Shown here one piece after another: positions 1 to 10,880 of a stretch of DNA of 64,000 nt. The position numbers and the translations under genes were made by a program. Positions within the stretch are counted from its first letter, which is position 1; each line of letters begins with the position of its first letter. The notes beneath the pieces are model-generated. The model was not told the DNA's origin. It saw only the letters and a list, made by a program, of their open reading frames with translations, and searched no databases. The stretch comes from Bremia lactucae (Eukaryota > Oomycota > Peronosporomycetes > Peronosporales > Peronosporaceae): the NCBI RefSeq assembly GCF_004359215.1, contig NC_090610.1, forward strand, positions 9,269,132 to 9,333,131. Direction: 5' to 3'.

Positions 1-272
1 CTATAGATATCATTTAATATGTATTGCGAGCGTATCTTTATAGATACCTCGCGTAACTGATGACGCTAGCCGTCATCATGGATTACGCTGGGCGTCATCC
101 CTCCTAATGTGAATGCACCCATGTGCATCACATCCACAAGGGTTGGTCACAAATGTGCACCACACCCGAGTGTTGGGTCTAATTACTATTATTTAGTAAT
201 TGACCATCCCCTTAAGTACCAAATGTACTTAATGGGGACTGTGTAACATTAGGGCAACTCTAGCCCGTTACA
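1..272 (-). mobile_element. LTR fragment, family alpha (runs off window start)
   Basis: This is the terminal part of a Gypsy LTR. It is nearly identical to the end of the complete LTR at 54634-55186, sharing the inverted TGACG/CGTCA motifs and the terminal GCCCGTTACA. Read on the minus strand it begins TGTAACGGGC, the start of this LTR family. Its other half lies before the window, so it cannot be told whether it is a solo LTR or part of an element. Confidence 0.8.
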
Positions 273-1378
273 GGTTGCGATTGATCATCGAAAATGGGAG
301 GAGACTTGAGTTGAACGATATACATGCTCATTGGCACCTCCATTAACTTCCTCCAGCACGTCCTCCTGTTGTTGACCAACCTGACAGTGTTTTACCAGCC
401 TTACTTGAAAGAGTCCAAGAAAACTTTTAAAATTTTCCTTAACACCAGAAAGAGGCAGTAGTGAACGAACTGACAGATTTATCGCAGATATATTTTTATT
501 ATTTTTTTGTTCTTCTTTTTGTTTCCATGGGTGCTTTCAATTGCTAACGCACTTTAAATTAGCAAACACCGCAGGTTCTAGACGAGCCGGAAGTTGCGTG
601 AACAAAAGGGAGGCCTAGCACAAGCAACAACACCTCTACGCAACGAGACCCGTCACATTTGAATATATATATAGTAGATAACTTTAAAGTGGAGGAAGGT
701 GCCAGCATGCAGTACTTGCCATCAAACAGGACATCGACGTACTTTCGCAGCGTGCCCTGTAAATGTTCAAGCTCAAAATCAATCTCTTTCAGTAGCCGGA
801 CCCTTCTTCCATGGCCTTCCGCTCAGTGAACTGTCTGTTTTCCTGCTGCTCAGCGTCCACTGAATATTAATAGTCGTTAGTGCGGTTAAAAGCGGGGAAA
901 TCAGAAATATCAGAGAAAATGGCAGATTGAGTGAGGATCGGCACAGTCAGTCAGAGTATTGGAAGATTTATCAGACACAGTCAAGAATGTTCTCTACAAA
1001 GCTAAGAGAGCGAGAGAGAAAGAGAGAGAGAAGCACGGCAAAAACACATCGCGGAAGCTCGTGCTACCAACGCCGCAGTCCGACACACAGAAAATCGGTC
1101 GATAGAAATAAAAAAAATTGCGATTTGTGTTGTCAGGATACCTAAATTGGAATTTTAACCAACCATAATTTAGCATGTTGTAAGTTTACTTTATATCGGT
1201 GGCCCTAGTACTTTTGTATGTGACCGTAGTAGTTATGTCCGTGGCCGTAGCAGTTATGTCTGTGGCCATAGCCGCGGCCATTAGGAATATATGCTTAGCC
1301 GCTATCAATTTAAACGGGTTTCGCTGCGACTATTGTGTATCGTTGGATCTAGTCATAATTCGATCTTCCTCAAATCAC
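273..1378. other. intergenic region upstream of the GH3 gene
   Basis: No convincing gene is seen. The stretch has a T-rich run (about 487-521), an AT run (ATATATATATAG near 662) and a GA microsatellite (1001-1032). From 1199 the GH3 reading frame is already open, with in-frame ATGs at 1235 and 1256 inside two copies of a 21-nt repeat (about 1226-1267). No match to the oomycete initiator consensus was found here. Confidence 0.5.
1001..1032 (+). repeat. GA-rich microsatellite
   Basis: An interrupted (GA)n tract of about 32 nt lies on the plus strand, about 350 nt upstream of the chosen GH3 start. Confidence 0.8.
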
Positions 1379-3796
1379 ATGAGGTTCTTCCTCTGTACGG
1401 TCGGAACCTTTAGCCTTCATGTTGTTGCAAAATCAATTCCGCGCGCTTGCTTTTCTCCGACATTGCAAGAACTCGCATTTTGCAACACGTCCTTGTCGAT
1501 ACCTGAACGGGTGGAAGACCTTTTACGCCGCCTCCCACTGAACGAGAAGGTGATGCTTTTAACCGCTCGGGCTAGCCCCAAAGGAAATTTAAGCAGCATC
1601 GGTCTTCCTGAATATAATTGGGGAGCCAATTGTGTTCACGGCGTGCAGTCTACTTGTGGTACTAATTGCGCCACCTCGTTCCCAAACCCCGTAAATATTG
1701 ACCCACGCGCGGTGTTTAATATGGCTCAAGTCATAGGTCGCGAACTCCGAGCACTTTGGCTCGAAGGGGCTCGAGAAAATTACGAGGCAGGTCCTCATTT
1801 AGGTCTTGATTGCTGGTCTCCAAACATAAACATTAATCGAGATCCGCGATGGGGACGGAACATGGAGGCCCCTTCGGAAGACCCACTGGTAAATAGCAAC
1901 TATGGTGTGGCATACACCAAAGGATTACAAGAAGGAAAAGATCCACGATTTTTCCAAGCAATTGTGACGCTCAAGCATTATGTCGCGTACTCATTCGAGC
2001 ACTATGACGGTATCGACCGACAGGCGTTTGATGCTGTCGTATCGCCATATGATTTTGCGGATACGTATTTACCAGCGTTTCAGGCCTCTATTGTACATGG
2101 CAAGGCCATGGGTGTCATGTGCTCGTACAACTCGGTGAATGGCATCCCAATGTGTGCGAACGAGTACTTGAATACGCACTTGTTGCGTGATACATTAGGA
2201 TTTCAAGGCTATGTAACTAGTGACTCGGGAGCAATTGAAGGAATTTATAGACAACGACACTATACCAAGTCACTGTGTGAAGCAGGACGACTGGCCATAG
2301 AATCAGGCACGGATGTGAACAGTGGGGAAGTGTATTCCGAGTGTTTGGCTGAACTTGTTACAAAGAAACAGCTATCAGAAGAGGTTGTGAATAAAGCCAT
2401 ACGAAGGACTCTGAAGCTTCGATTTCAACTCGGATTATTTGATCCTATCGAGGATCAACCGTATTGGCACATTGCCCCGAGTGAAGTTAATACGGCGACA
2501 TCTAAGTATTTGAGCTTAAAGTTGGCGCAAAAATCTTTGGTTTTGCTACAAAATCACGGCATGATTTTACCATTAGCAAAAGGCAAGCGGGTTGCTGTGA
2601 TTGGACCACATGCCATGGCAAAACGAGCGCTGCTGGGCAACTACCTTGGTCAAATGTGTCACGGAGATTACTTGGAAGTTGGCTGTGTGCAGACCCCGCT
2701 GGAGGCGATTCAAAGATCAAACGGAGAGTCCAAGACATTGTATGCCTATGGTTCAGGAATTAACGACACGTCTACGGCCGACTTTGACGACGCAGAAGCT
2801 GTAGCACGGAAAGCCGACACTGTCGTGCTTTTCTTGGGCATTGATACGTCCATTGAAAAAGAATCACAGGATCGTGTCAACATTGAGATACCGATGATTC
2901 AAATGGAGTTATTAAAACGAGTTCGCCGCGCAGGAAAACCGACGGTTGTCGTGCTTTTAAATGGCGGAGTCGTTGGTATTGAAGAGCTAATTTTATACGC
3001 TGATAGCGTTATTGAAGCATTTTATCCTGGTTTTCACGGAGCTCAAGCAATAAGTGACATTCTATTTGGAGATGCAGTGCCAAGTGGAAAACTTCCTGTG
3101 ACCATGTACCCATCTGCGTATATTGATCGATTGGATATGAAGAGCATGAGTATGACCCAGTTCCCTGGTCGTTCTTATCGTTACTACAAGGAAGTCCCTG
3201 TATTTCCATTTGGATGGGGTCTTAGCTATACGACATTTACATTGGCGTTGGATAAAGGAATGGATTCGAGCGAAATAATTGAAATCACCCGTGATCAATA
3301 CCATACCGTGTCTGTAATTGTATCAAATGATGGCAATTATGTTGGGGACGAAGTCGTGTTTGCTTTCTTTCGACCATTAAATGTTAATGTGACTGGCAAC
3401 GCTTCATTGTTAAATCAGCAACTATTCGACTATCGCCGGGTGAGTCTTCGGCCGACGCAATTTCACAAGCTAAGTTTTCGTATTCAACAGAGCACATTGG
3501 CACTAGTTGATGAAGCAGGTAACCATGTTTGTATCCCTGGATTCTATGAAGTTACTATTACTAATGGTGTACACGAGCGTGTAACGTTTGCCATACAACT
3601 CGTCGGAGAGCCTGAAAAGCTTAATTTGATTTCGAAATATGTCGATCGTGGCTCGTTGCATGAGAAGGATGTGACGTTATCTGTGCCTGAAGGTCAGGTG
3701 GACACCGTGCGCGTATTTGAGATCGGCCAGATCAATATAGCCGAAAAACGTTATAAGATGGTGGACGCTGTCGAAGGCATCCTGGCTCTTGAGTAG
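1379..3796 (+). CDS. secreted glycoside hydrolase family 3 protein (beta-xylosidase/beta-glucosidase-like)
   Basis: Predicted 805-aa GH3 enzyme that releases terminal beta-linked sugars, probably from plant cell-wall polymers outside the cell. The start at 1379 gives an N-terminus MRFFLCTVGTFSLHVVA typical of a signal peptide. The frame is open upstream to 1199, so ATGs at 1235 or 1256 would instead add a second hydrophobic segment. The TIM-barrel domain holds DPRWGR (from residue 155), the KH pair (199-200) and the SDSGA motif whose Asp282 is the expected nucleophile. The alpha/beta sandwich follows with ESQDR and FPFGWGLSYT, then a C-terminal Fn3-like domain (about 640-745). Length and order fit the plant/oomycete BXL-like branch. 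The sequence does not decide between xylose, arabinose and glucose. No intron or break is seen. It converges on the next gene. Confidence 0.9.
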   Translation: MRFFLCTVGTFSLHVVAKSIPRACFSPTLQELAFCNTSLSIPERVEDLLRRLPLNEKVMLLTARASPKGNLSSIGLPEYNWGANCVHGVQSTCGTNCATSFPNPVNIDPRAVFNMAQVIGRELRALWLEGARENYEAGPHLGLDCWSPNININRDPRWGRNMEAPSEDPLVNSNYGVAYTKGLQEGKDPRFFQAIVTLKHYVAYSFEHYDGIDRQAFDAVVSPYDFADTYLPAFQASIVHGKAMGVMCSYNSVNGIPMCANEYLNTHLLRDTLGFQGYVTSDSGAIEGIYRQRHYTKSLCEAGRLAIESGTDVNSGEVYSECLAELVTKKQLSEEVVNKAIRRTLKLRFQLGLFDPIEDQPYWHIAPSEVNTATSKYLSLKLAQKSLVLLQNHGMILPLAKGKRVAVIGPHAMAKRALLGNYLGQMCHGDYLEVGCVQTPLEAIQRSNGESKTLYAYGSGINDTSTADFDDAEAVARKADTVVLFLGIDTSIEKESQDRVNIEIPMIQMELLKRVRRAGKPTVVVLLNGGVVGIEELILYADSVIEAFYPGFHGAQAISDILFGDAVPSGKLPVTMYPSAYIDRLDMKSMSMTQFPGRSYRYYKEVPVFPFGWGLSYTTFTLALDKGMDSSEIIEITRDQYHTVSVIVSNDGNYVGDEVVFAFFRPLNVNVTGNASLLNQQLFDYRRVSLRPTQFHKLSFRIQQSTLALVDEAGNHVCIPGFYEVTITNGVHERVTFAIQLVGEPEKLNLISKYVDRGSLHEKDVTLSVPEGQVDTVRVFEIGQINIAEKRYKMVDAVEGILALE

Positions 3797-4366
3797 CTTA
3801 GTGACTATTAAACTACTACAACTGACGAATAGTTTGTATAGACAATGGTCGTACCCAGTCACCTTTTAAAATTTATAATATAATGTAATTTGTCATGTAC
3901 ACAGCTCTATTGCATTGCAAGCCAAATTGTGGTATTTATAAAGGCGAGTTGAGAAATTCAAGGTGCGAAGCACAAGATTCAATTGCACTGAAGCGGATTG
4001 TAATTTACTAAAATGAATAATCATAAAAAAATTGTTATGAATATCTAAAAACTTGGTGTTTTGCGACTTTTTGCAGTGTCAGAAATCTTTGCGCGTCATG
4101 GTCAAGCAAGTAGCCTTAGTCATGGAGCGGATGACGATCTGATAGCCAATATTTTAGTAGCAAAAACTGTTTTCTGGTCAATTTCGGTTGTCAGATAATA
4201 ATACTTTCTTTGGCCTTAACCAGCCTTGTGCATAAGTTACTTACAAATAGACAATCTGCTTAACCACCACCACCACACGTAAAAAAACTCTAACATGTTT
4301 TCCTCAAGTACTCAAACTTAGACACCATGAATTTATACCTCGGCTTCATGAGATTCAACATAGCTC
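3797..4366. other. intergenic space between convergent genes
   Basis: About 570 nt between the stop codons of the GH3 gene and the minus-strand gene. It is AT-rich with A runs (near 4020-4035 and 4280) that could serve 3' end formation of either transcript. No ORF, repeat or RNA gene is recognised. Confidence 0.5.
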
Positions 4367-5996
4367 TCAATATTTGCGCTCTCTCCAGTAGCTCAGCGTG
4401 CACGCGAGAATGTCATAGCTCACCGCTAACGCAATGTACGTCACGACGTCGCTGCCACCGCTAACGTTCAGACGCTGAAGATGTTTACAATGTTTGCTCG
4501 GAACACTTAGCGTGCTGCTGCAAATGGACGCACGGGACGGACCAGACACTTCGCTCATGGTCATGTAATGAAAATGTGGATCTCCAGGGGGCGACTGGGG
4601 CTTTTGAATCGAGATCGACATTGTAACTTTGCCCTGTGATATCACCTCGGAGTTTAATATGCAGCGATATTGTTGACCTTTGAATTTTTTTACATAACAC
4701 ACATTCTCCTGTCGCAGACCACCATTCTTCACGTCAGGTACCATGCGCCTTACCGCAACCATGTGGTGCACACCACCGGCATACTTTTTTACTACTAAAG
4801 TGTAAATTTCGCCATATTCGACATGACGGATTGACCAGAGCTTCCGCGATACTCGGACAATCTCAAACAATTTCCGGCGACCAAAACCGTACACGGTGCA
4901 CTGTTTAAGCCCACGCATGGGGCGAAACTCGCGCTTGTCGATTGTATAGATCGTATCGGTATAATACGACAATACACCGCGTGATCTCATCAGCGTTTCA
5001 CTTGCGACCGTCGACTGGCGGTACTGATTGATCGAAGTTCTTGCGAGAGTCAAGTAAAACTCACCGTACCGTTGTAGTGACTTAAAGTACGTATCACACA
5101 TGCAAGTACCACCGGTATCAAGTGTATTCTTATGCGAGTCTAAGAGTCTTTGAATTTCACGACATAGTCTCGATCCTTCCGTTGCCCCCACCAGCTTCCG
5201 ATAGACGGGATGCAGAAGCACAGCATCGACGTCTGAAATAAGTTCTAAAACGTTTCTAACTTCTTCCGAAATCTGTGACGGTGACGTGCAAAATCGACGA
5301 AGTGAGCCAAGAATTCCAGCTTGTAGGCAATGCATCTCGATGCAACGAAGCGGACCGGTACATTGCTTATCAGCGATAAGTTTTGAATATATGTCCAGTG
5401 CTTTAGATGGCAAACACTCAAATGTTTGCTGCACCCGTCCTATCGAGATCGTGTAGCGAAACAATATCGTTTCGGTATATCCGTTGGTGGAATCACACGG
5501 CAAGATGTCGACACGGTGGCACGGGATATGCTCCGCTGTATAAGCGCATATCATTAGTGAATTATAGTCAACTTCAATACGACATAAACTTACCGATCAA
5601 AATCGGTTTTGGGTCATGAATTTCACACACGTAGGTCGGGATGGTATGGTTGTCATTGTCTTGGTCGTCTTCGTCGTCCTCCTTATCGTGGTCCGATTCC
5701 AACGTATCGCTCGAGCTGCGAGAGATAAAATGTTCGACGGGGCTAGTTGTTTCATCTATAAGAAGCTCTGAACTACGGTGAATCGTGTTTTGAGACGAAT
5801 CGCGGTCAGTGTCATTCTCTGACTCCCGCTCGTAAGCATTCATGACTTCCATCGACGCTTTCCGCTTGACAGCCGCTGCCCATTTGCGAGCTAACAGATC
5901 GCTAGCCGGCTCCGTACGCGCATTACAATTACTCTCCAATGCTGCGGTGGGTGTTAGCAAAATGTAAGATTTCGAGAGCACATCCACAGTAGCCAT
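4367..5996 (-). CDS. two-exon protein with C-terminal LURP-one/tubby-like (LOR) domain, possible PX-like middle
   Basis: Spliced gene: exon 1 5996-5594, intron 5593-5536, exon 2 5535-4367 (523 aa). The intron has GTAAGT and ACAG ends, a CTAAT branch-like site and phase 1, and joins two open frames. The start is the first ATG in the frame; upstream in-frame sequence lacks an ATG before a stop. Residues about 30-130 are acidic and Ser-rich, probably disordered (run of Asp/Glu near the exon end). The middle part may be a degenerate PX-type lipid-binding domain, which is weak. The C-terminal ~200 residues fit the LOR/scramblase/tubby-like fold: 'YGFGRRKLFEIVRVSRKLWS', 'YGEIYTLVVKK', and a closing hydrophobic helix 'GGSDVVTYIALAVS' like the end of LURP1-type proteins. 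Function is unknown; membrane-lipid association is an inference. Confidence 0.6.
5536..5593 (-). other. 58-nt spliceosomal intron
   Basis: On the minus strand the segment starts GTAAGT and ends TTATACAG, with CACTAATG as branch-site candidate. Removing it joins exon 1 (…ATCG) to exon 2 (CGGAGC…) in frame and removes an in-frame TGA. The length is typical of oomycete introns. Confidence 0.8.
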
Positions 5997-6556
5997 TAAT
6001 TGCGCGCGACCGGCGAATTGGTAGTGTCGATTTATCCCCTTCAGATTTTTAACGGTCAAGCGAGAGACTTAAACACCGTCCCCTAAATGGCATTTAATAC
6101 TTCAATATGTTTTAACCCGAAACCAAAAAGAGGGGTAGGCCTATTTGTCAAGACTTAGATTACGGTGCTATTCGTAGTATGTACACCGTCACAGAATTTA
6201 GTGTGACTTTGTCCATCGATCTTGATGGATCAGGCCAAGTGTCTGAGTCTGATTTGAAGTGAAATTGCTGTCAGAATTTTACACTTGCCCTATACCAAGC
6301 GGTCGCAACATACCCTACCGGATTACATGGCAATTGCTTTGTTTGCTTTACACCTATAAAGGTCGACCATGAGCGTGGAAACGCTTATTCTTTAAATGCT
6401 GCATCGCTGACTTTGATAAGCCGTGTGGGCAACACAGCACAAGCACGGATGGAACGTGGAACAAAGTTGTAGTGTATTGCGATACAAAATTTTACTAATC
6501 TGATAATGCTAGGTACATTTAAAAACATCATTATCTTAGTTATCTTTGTTTTCATA
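5997..6556. other. upstream region of the minus-strand gene
   Basis: No coding signal is seen. An in-frame stop (TAA at 6069-6071) upstream of the minus-strand gene rules out a longer N-terminus without another exon. The right edge holds the TACAT target site of the retrotransposon array. Confidence 0.5.
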
Positions 6557-6561
6557 TACAT

Positions 6562-7049
6562 TGTAATGGGGCACACATCGGTCTGAGAACCATTGTTGTA
6601 GTACATTTACTTTATAGGTAAAATATCCTTTTATATAATTTTAAAATAGTTAGTTACTTAAATCCCATTTATTATGGGTAATAAATGTGGTCGCCGCCAG
6701 ATATAAATCTGGCGGCCAAAATCTATGTTTTTAATTAGCTAGGGTAAGGTTTTTAGACTTAAATAATTAAATAAAGTTCAGTTTCCCTTTTGGTCTTACA
6801 GCGTTAAGTGCCTTCCTGAGGCTTGCGCATTGATCTGTAAGCGATAGAAGCCTTTCTAAGGTATATCCTCTTGGGCACTAGTTGCCAATTGGTTCTACGA
6901 ACCCCTGAATCCCTTGAACTAGGATTCCTTAAGCTTTGATAGCTTGTACGACTCCCTGAGTTGATAAACCCATTACTTCAATCGAACTAATTGACTCTCT
7001 GAGTCTGAAAGTCTTCCTCTGACTTTAGGAGCGAGGTAGCTCCGCTACA
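6562..7049 (+). repeat. LTR 1 of family A array (488 bp)
   Basis: Starts TGTAATGGGG and ends CCGCTACA. It differs from LTR 2 at about seven sites in the first 75 bp and is then identical. It is followed by the primer-binding site. Confidence 0.9.
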
Positions 7050-7051
7050 CC

Positions 7052-7066
7052 TGGTAGCACTCGTAG
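7052..7066 (+). promoter_or_regulatory. primer-binding site
   Basis: Two nt after the LTR the sequence TGGTAGCACTCGTAG begins. TGGTAGCA is complementary to the 3' end (UGCUACCA) of initiator-Met-type tRNAs. The same TGGTAGCACT follows the LTR at 14021 and the alpha LTR at 54631 (minus). Confidence 0.6.
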
Positions 7067-7126
7067 TCAATTTACGCCTGAGTCTTTACAAGACTAATTT
7101 CTCACGAAAATGAAGAGGTTTAAGAA

Positions 7127-8050
7127 TTGTCAGAAGCGCAACGCGCCGCTTATGACAAGCTCGAAACCTTATTCGGGCTTGAGCACGTGGAATTTATTAT
7201 TTCCCAGGAATCAGAGGTCCTGCATGCAAGGCTTGAAGCCTTCATGCGGTACGAAGCCTCCCTGATCGGTCAGGTACAGGACCATTTAGCGGCATCTATG
7301 CCAACCCGGTACATCTCTGAACCTGACTCAGAGCCGAGGGCTCGCCCTCTAACTGTAAATGCGAAAACATTTGAGGGAAAGAGGGAGAAAATCTCCCTTT
7401 TTGGATTAAGCAGATGGAAATGTCCATTGATTTCGCCTTGTTCTAAACAGAACGGCTAGAGGTGGCTATGGCCATTTCCAAACTTGGAGGTAGAGCCATG
7501 GAGTGGGCACTATCGTGCAGCACGTCCATAAACGACGCTTTTCCCTCATGGGATTCGCTGAAACAGCAAATGACGAGCATGTTTGCACCGCCTGATCAGG
7601 CTTTTCGCATGCGAGCACGGCTCCTAGCGATTGACATGGTAAAAGAACCCTAGGGGACTTTGTCCAGGAGTTGAGAACTCTCATTGCACCTGTGCATCAA
7701 GACCCAGTGCAAGAAGCAATTGTAAAGACCATCTTTATGGGAGGTTTCAAAGACGACGTTGCTTGGACGAATTGTTCCGATCTCATCCGGCTACGTTCGA
7801 AGAGGCAGTTGCCATAGCGCTACGCACCGAGTTTGACTTTAAGTCTGCTAGCGTTAGCCCGCCTGTTTACCGAACACGTTCTTCGAGCACATGGGTTCCG
7901 TCTAATAGAACAGAACCTATGGATTTAAGCCTCGTTGAGGAAGGAGAAGAGGCTCTTCAAGCTGTGGAACAGCATAAGACCATCCGGAGATGTTATATGT
8001 GCGGAAGCACGAAACATTACCCCTGCCTGCCCTCTTTGAAATTCGCATAA
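7127..8050 (+). pseudogene. gag: gag pseudogene, unit A1
   Basis: Capsid-type Retrotrans_gag homology starts SEAQRAAYDKLE; the expected ATG reads TTG at 7127 and the upstream frame is closed by a stop. A frameshift near 7370 interrupts FEGK-type sequence, a TAG falls at 7651, and the segment 'RSHPATFEEAVAIALRTEF' is typical of chromovirus gag. The C-terminal zinc knuckle (CYMCGSTKHY from 7991) has lost its second half. No intact product is possible. Confidence 0.85.
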
Positions 8051-8283
8051 AGCTCGAAAGAGCTCCAACTTCGACCTATACCAGAGATCTAGTACGGTGC
8101 GGGAAAACGTCAATACCCAGTAGGTGCGGGACGCCCTACTGGGGAAGACCTAGGCTCTGTTGAACCTCAAGGAGGTGAGATAAACAGAACCTAGCCCCAA
8201 TTAGCTCGGTGCTCAATAGCACGGACAGAGAGTACAACCCTGGCTTGCTAGTCGCTCAAGCGACTGTAAAGGGCTTTGATAAG

Positions 8284-8563
8284 CTTTGAAATTTTTAATT
8301 GACTCAGGAGCGTTTTGCAATTATGCTCGCACTTTTCCCTTGAAAGAAGTCAACAATACGTTGAGGCGCTTAGAGCGCATGAAGGTGATACAATCACTGT
8401 TTCCTTAGCGACTGGGACTGGTGTCACTGTTCCCAAAGTTCTATTGAACTTAGGTATAAAGTTTCTGGACTTTGACAGTATGGAACGCTGTCTCGTCCTT
8501 GATTTAGATTCGAGATATGACCTCATTCTTGGTATGGCCTGGTTAAAACACCATGAGCCATAG
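8284..8563 (+). pseudogene. retropepsin-like aspartic protease remnant, unit A1
   Basis: The motif LIDSGA (DSG codons at 8301-8309) is the protease active site. A frameshift follows directly, then an open frame containing 'YDLILGMAWLKHHEP', the usual C-terminal end of Gypsy proteases. Dimeric retropepsins cut Gag-Pol; this copy is broken. Confidence 0.8.
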
Positions 8564-9540
8564 ATCGATTGGAGGTCTAAGACCTAAAGCGCCACGCGCA
8601 ATGTTCCTAACAAAGTTTTGGAGAGTCATGAACCCACCTACAAAAGCGCTATTGTCGCGGATTATTGAATGAGTCTATCAGTGTTTTTGACATTGGCATG
8701 TCTGAGTTAGTAAACTCAAATGTTAAAAACATTAATTCTGAGCCCGACATAGTAGAAGTAAGTGGAACGGCACGTAATCCGACGTGCGACACTCGTTGTG
8801 ATAACGATTAACTGAATGCTGAAAGCATTGTGGCCTAAGGCCGAGTCATCAAGAGTGCAATACCATTGAGATACGTGGAGTGGAACGTCTCAGACCACCG
8901 AGTGTGGTCGGCCGAGGTGGCACCATACTGAGTGTGAGTAATGACACTATTGGCGGTTCACCAGAGCATTTTGGCTTAAACCCTTCTTATGCACGTGAAG
9001 CGACACGTAAACATTCGCTGGTAAAGGAAGTTGAGTTACCTTACTCCTTCTCGGATGTCAAATTAGACACCATGTCTTGTATAGAACCAATACATGCAGG
9101 AAAACCCGGGGACGTGAATGTTTCGGCCTTTAAGAGGCGTATCGTCTCCACTCAAAGATAGAGTGGACACGAAGCGTGTATGCCCTCACAAAGTGATACG
9201 AGTGAGCAAGTACATACGCTTGTAAATGGCGTGACCGGTAACATTGAGGGGGAAGTTAGCCTTGCGGCAATCCCCTCGTTACATGCTCTTTTAGAGCTAG
9301 ACGAAATGTCTATTGATGAGTGCGGTCGAGCCTTAAAACCTGGTGACTTATTTGAAATGGTGGTCATTCGACCTATGGTTTAGTTAAACTCATCTTCACT
9401 TCTAGACGAAGCTGTCATGGACGACACAAAAGCTGCACTTAGTGCGCGGAATGGGTCATCGATCCTGAAAGATCCTACGCATCCCTTTTATTCCTTAATT
9501 TAGGAATTCCAAGATGTGATATTTAATAACCCACCATCTG
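8564..9540 (+). other. protease-RT linker, unit A1
   Basis: Between the protease and RT cores lies about 1 kb of low-conservation pol linker with only short open stretches (8880-9161, 9180-9383). No separate domain is recognised. The same sequence occurs in unit A2 (offset 6969). Confidence 0.5.
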
Positions 9541-10300
9541 TTTTACCTCCGGATAGAGGTGTACGTCATGAAATTGACTAAGTTCCGGGAACCAAATACT
9601 GTGTCACAAGACTGGTCTTTATCAAGGGAGCAGTGTGACGTCATTGACGATTTCTTCCGTGCTAAGCACGAGGCTGGACTGGTGCGAGAGAGTAAATCTC
9701 CTTATTCGGCACCGACATTTTGTTTCAAAAAGCCAAATGGTAAATGGCGCACTGTTCATGCTTATAATAAGCTTAATGCTGCCACTATACCAGCACGAAC
9801 CCCCATTCCTATAAAAGATGTTCTTCAGAACAAGGGGGATGTACAATGTACAGTGCATTGGACTTAGTCGATGGTTACTGCTAATTGCTCATGCGAGCTA
9901 GTGACATCCCGCTTACAGCGGTTTGCACCCCAAGCGGCATGTTATGGTAGTGGCTGGTAATGCCACAAGAGCTTTCCAACGCCCCGGCATTATTTGATCG
10001 TCTAGTGACGCAACTGTTTCGCCCTCATCGAGATTATGCACAGACTTATTTCGATGACATATTTGTCCATAGTCGTGTGGAGCACGGTCGGTCGGATATG
10101 GAAAACCATTTAGACCATTTGCGAGCAGTGCTCGAGTGCATGCGCTCAAACAAATTGTATGCCAATGCATCTAAATGAATTTTTGGCGCCGAAATTCTTT
10201 TTTTAGGAAGCTTCTTTGGAAAGCGAGGCCTTAGAGCGGACCCCGCTAAGGTAAAGCCATAGTAGATTGACCGGTTCCTCAAAACTAAAAGGATTTACGT
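9541..10300 (+). pseudogene. pol: reverse transcriptase remnant, unit A1
   Basis: Contains the RT fingers motif 'SAPTFCFKKPNGKWRTVHAY', the palm motif YFDD (10047-10058) and the thumb segment. Part of the palm between about 9850 and 9950 is deleted or scrambled, and several stops and frameshifts interrupt the frame. RT copies element RNA into cDNA in active relatives. Confidence 0.85.
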
Positions 10301-10880
10301 AAGTGGTTGGGTCTCGCCAATTATTTACAAAAATATAGCGAAAATTACGCTGATATGGCTAGGCCATTATCTAATCTCCTTAAAAAGGATACAGAATGGT
10401 GCTGGACTAGCACCGAAAATAATGCTTTTCGAGCAGTTAAGGATAGTCTTATCCATGCCCCGATTCTGGCACTGCCAAACCCAAATTGGCCTTTCAGTGT
10501 CGTCTGTGACGCATCAGATTTTGCCATTGGCAGTGCTCTGTTACAAACAGATGTTGATGGGCATGAACGTGTTATTGCGTTCGAGTCTAGACAGCTTAAA
10601 GCTGCGGAAAAGAACTACCCAGTTCATGACAAAGAGTTACTTGCTATGAAGTATGCTCTCGTCAAATTCAGAGTTCATCTGCTCGGCTCTAAGCCGTTTG
10701 TGATTTATACAGATCTCGCGTCGTTACGCACGGCGGCTATGTCGCCCCATCTCTTACAGATAACGACCCGACGGCTATCCTTTTTTGAGGAATACAACTT
10801 CGAGGTGAAGTATTAACCCGGCAAGCAAAATGCTTTGTCCGATGCGTTATCACGCAGGCCTGATTATGAGCTTTCTCATT
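10301..10880 (+). pseudogene. pol: RNase H remnant, unit A1
   Basis: A 169-codon open frame (10307-10816) carries the RNase H hallmarks 'VVCDASDFAIGSAL', 'YPVHDKELLAMKYAL' and 'VIYTDLASLRT' (His of TDH replaced by Leu). It stops just before the conserved PGK..ALSDALSRR segment, which continues after one stop codon. Confidence 0.85.

Noticed and set aside
927..1145. 72-codon ORF rich in Arg/Ser before the GH3 gene
   Set aside because: It starts with a non-ATG codon and its composition comes from the GA microsatellite.
6385..6606. Minus-strand ORF spanning the LTR 1 boundary
   Set aside because: Crosses the retrotransposon target site; not a host gene.
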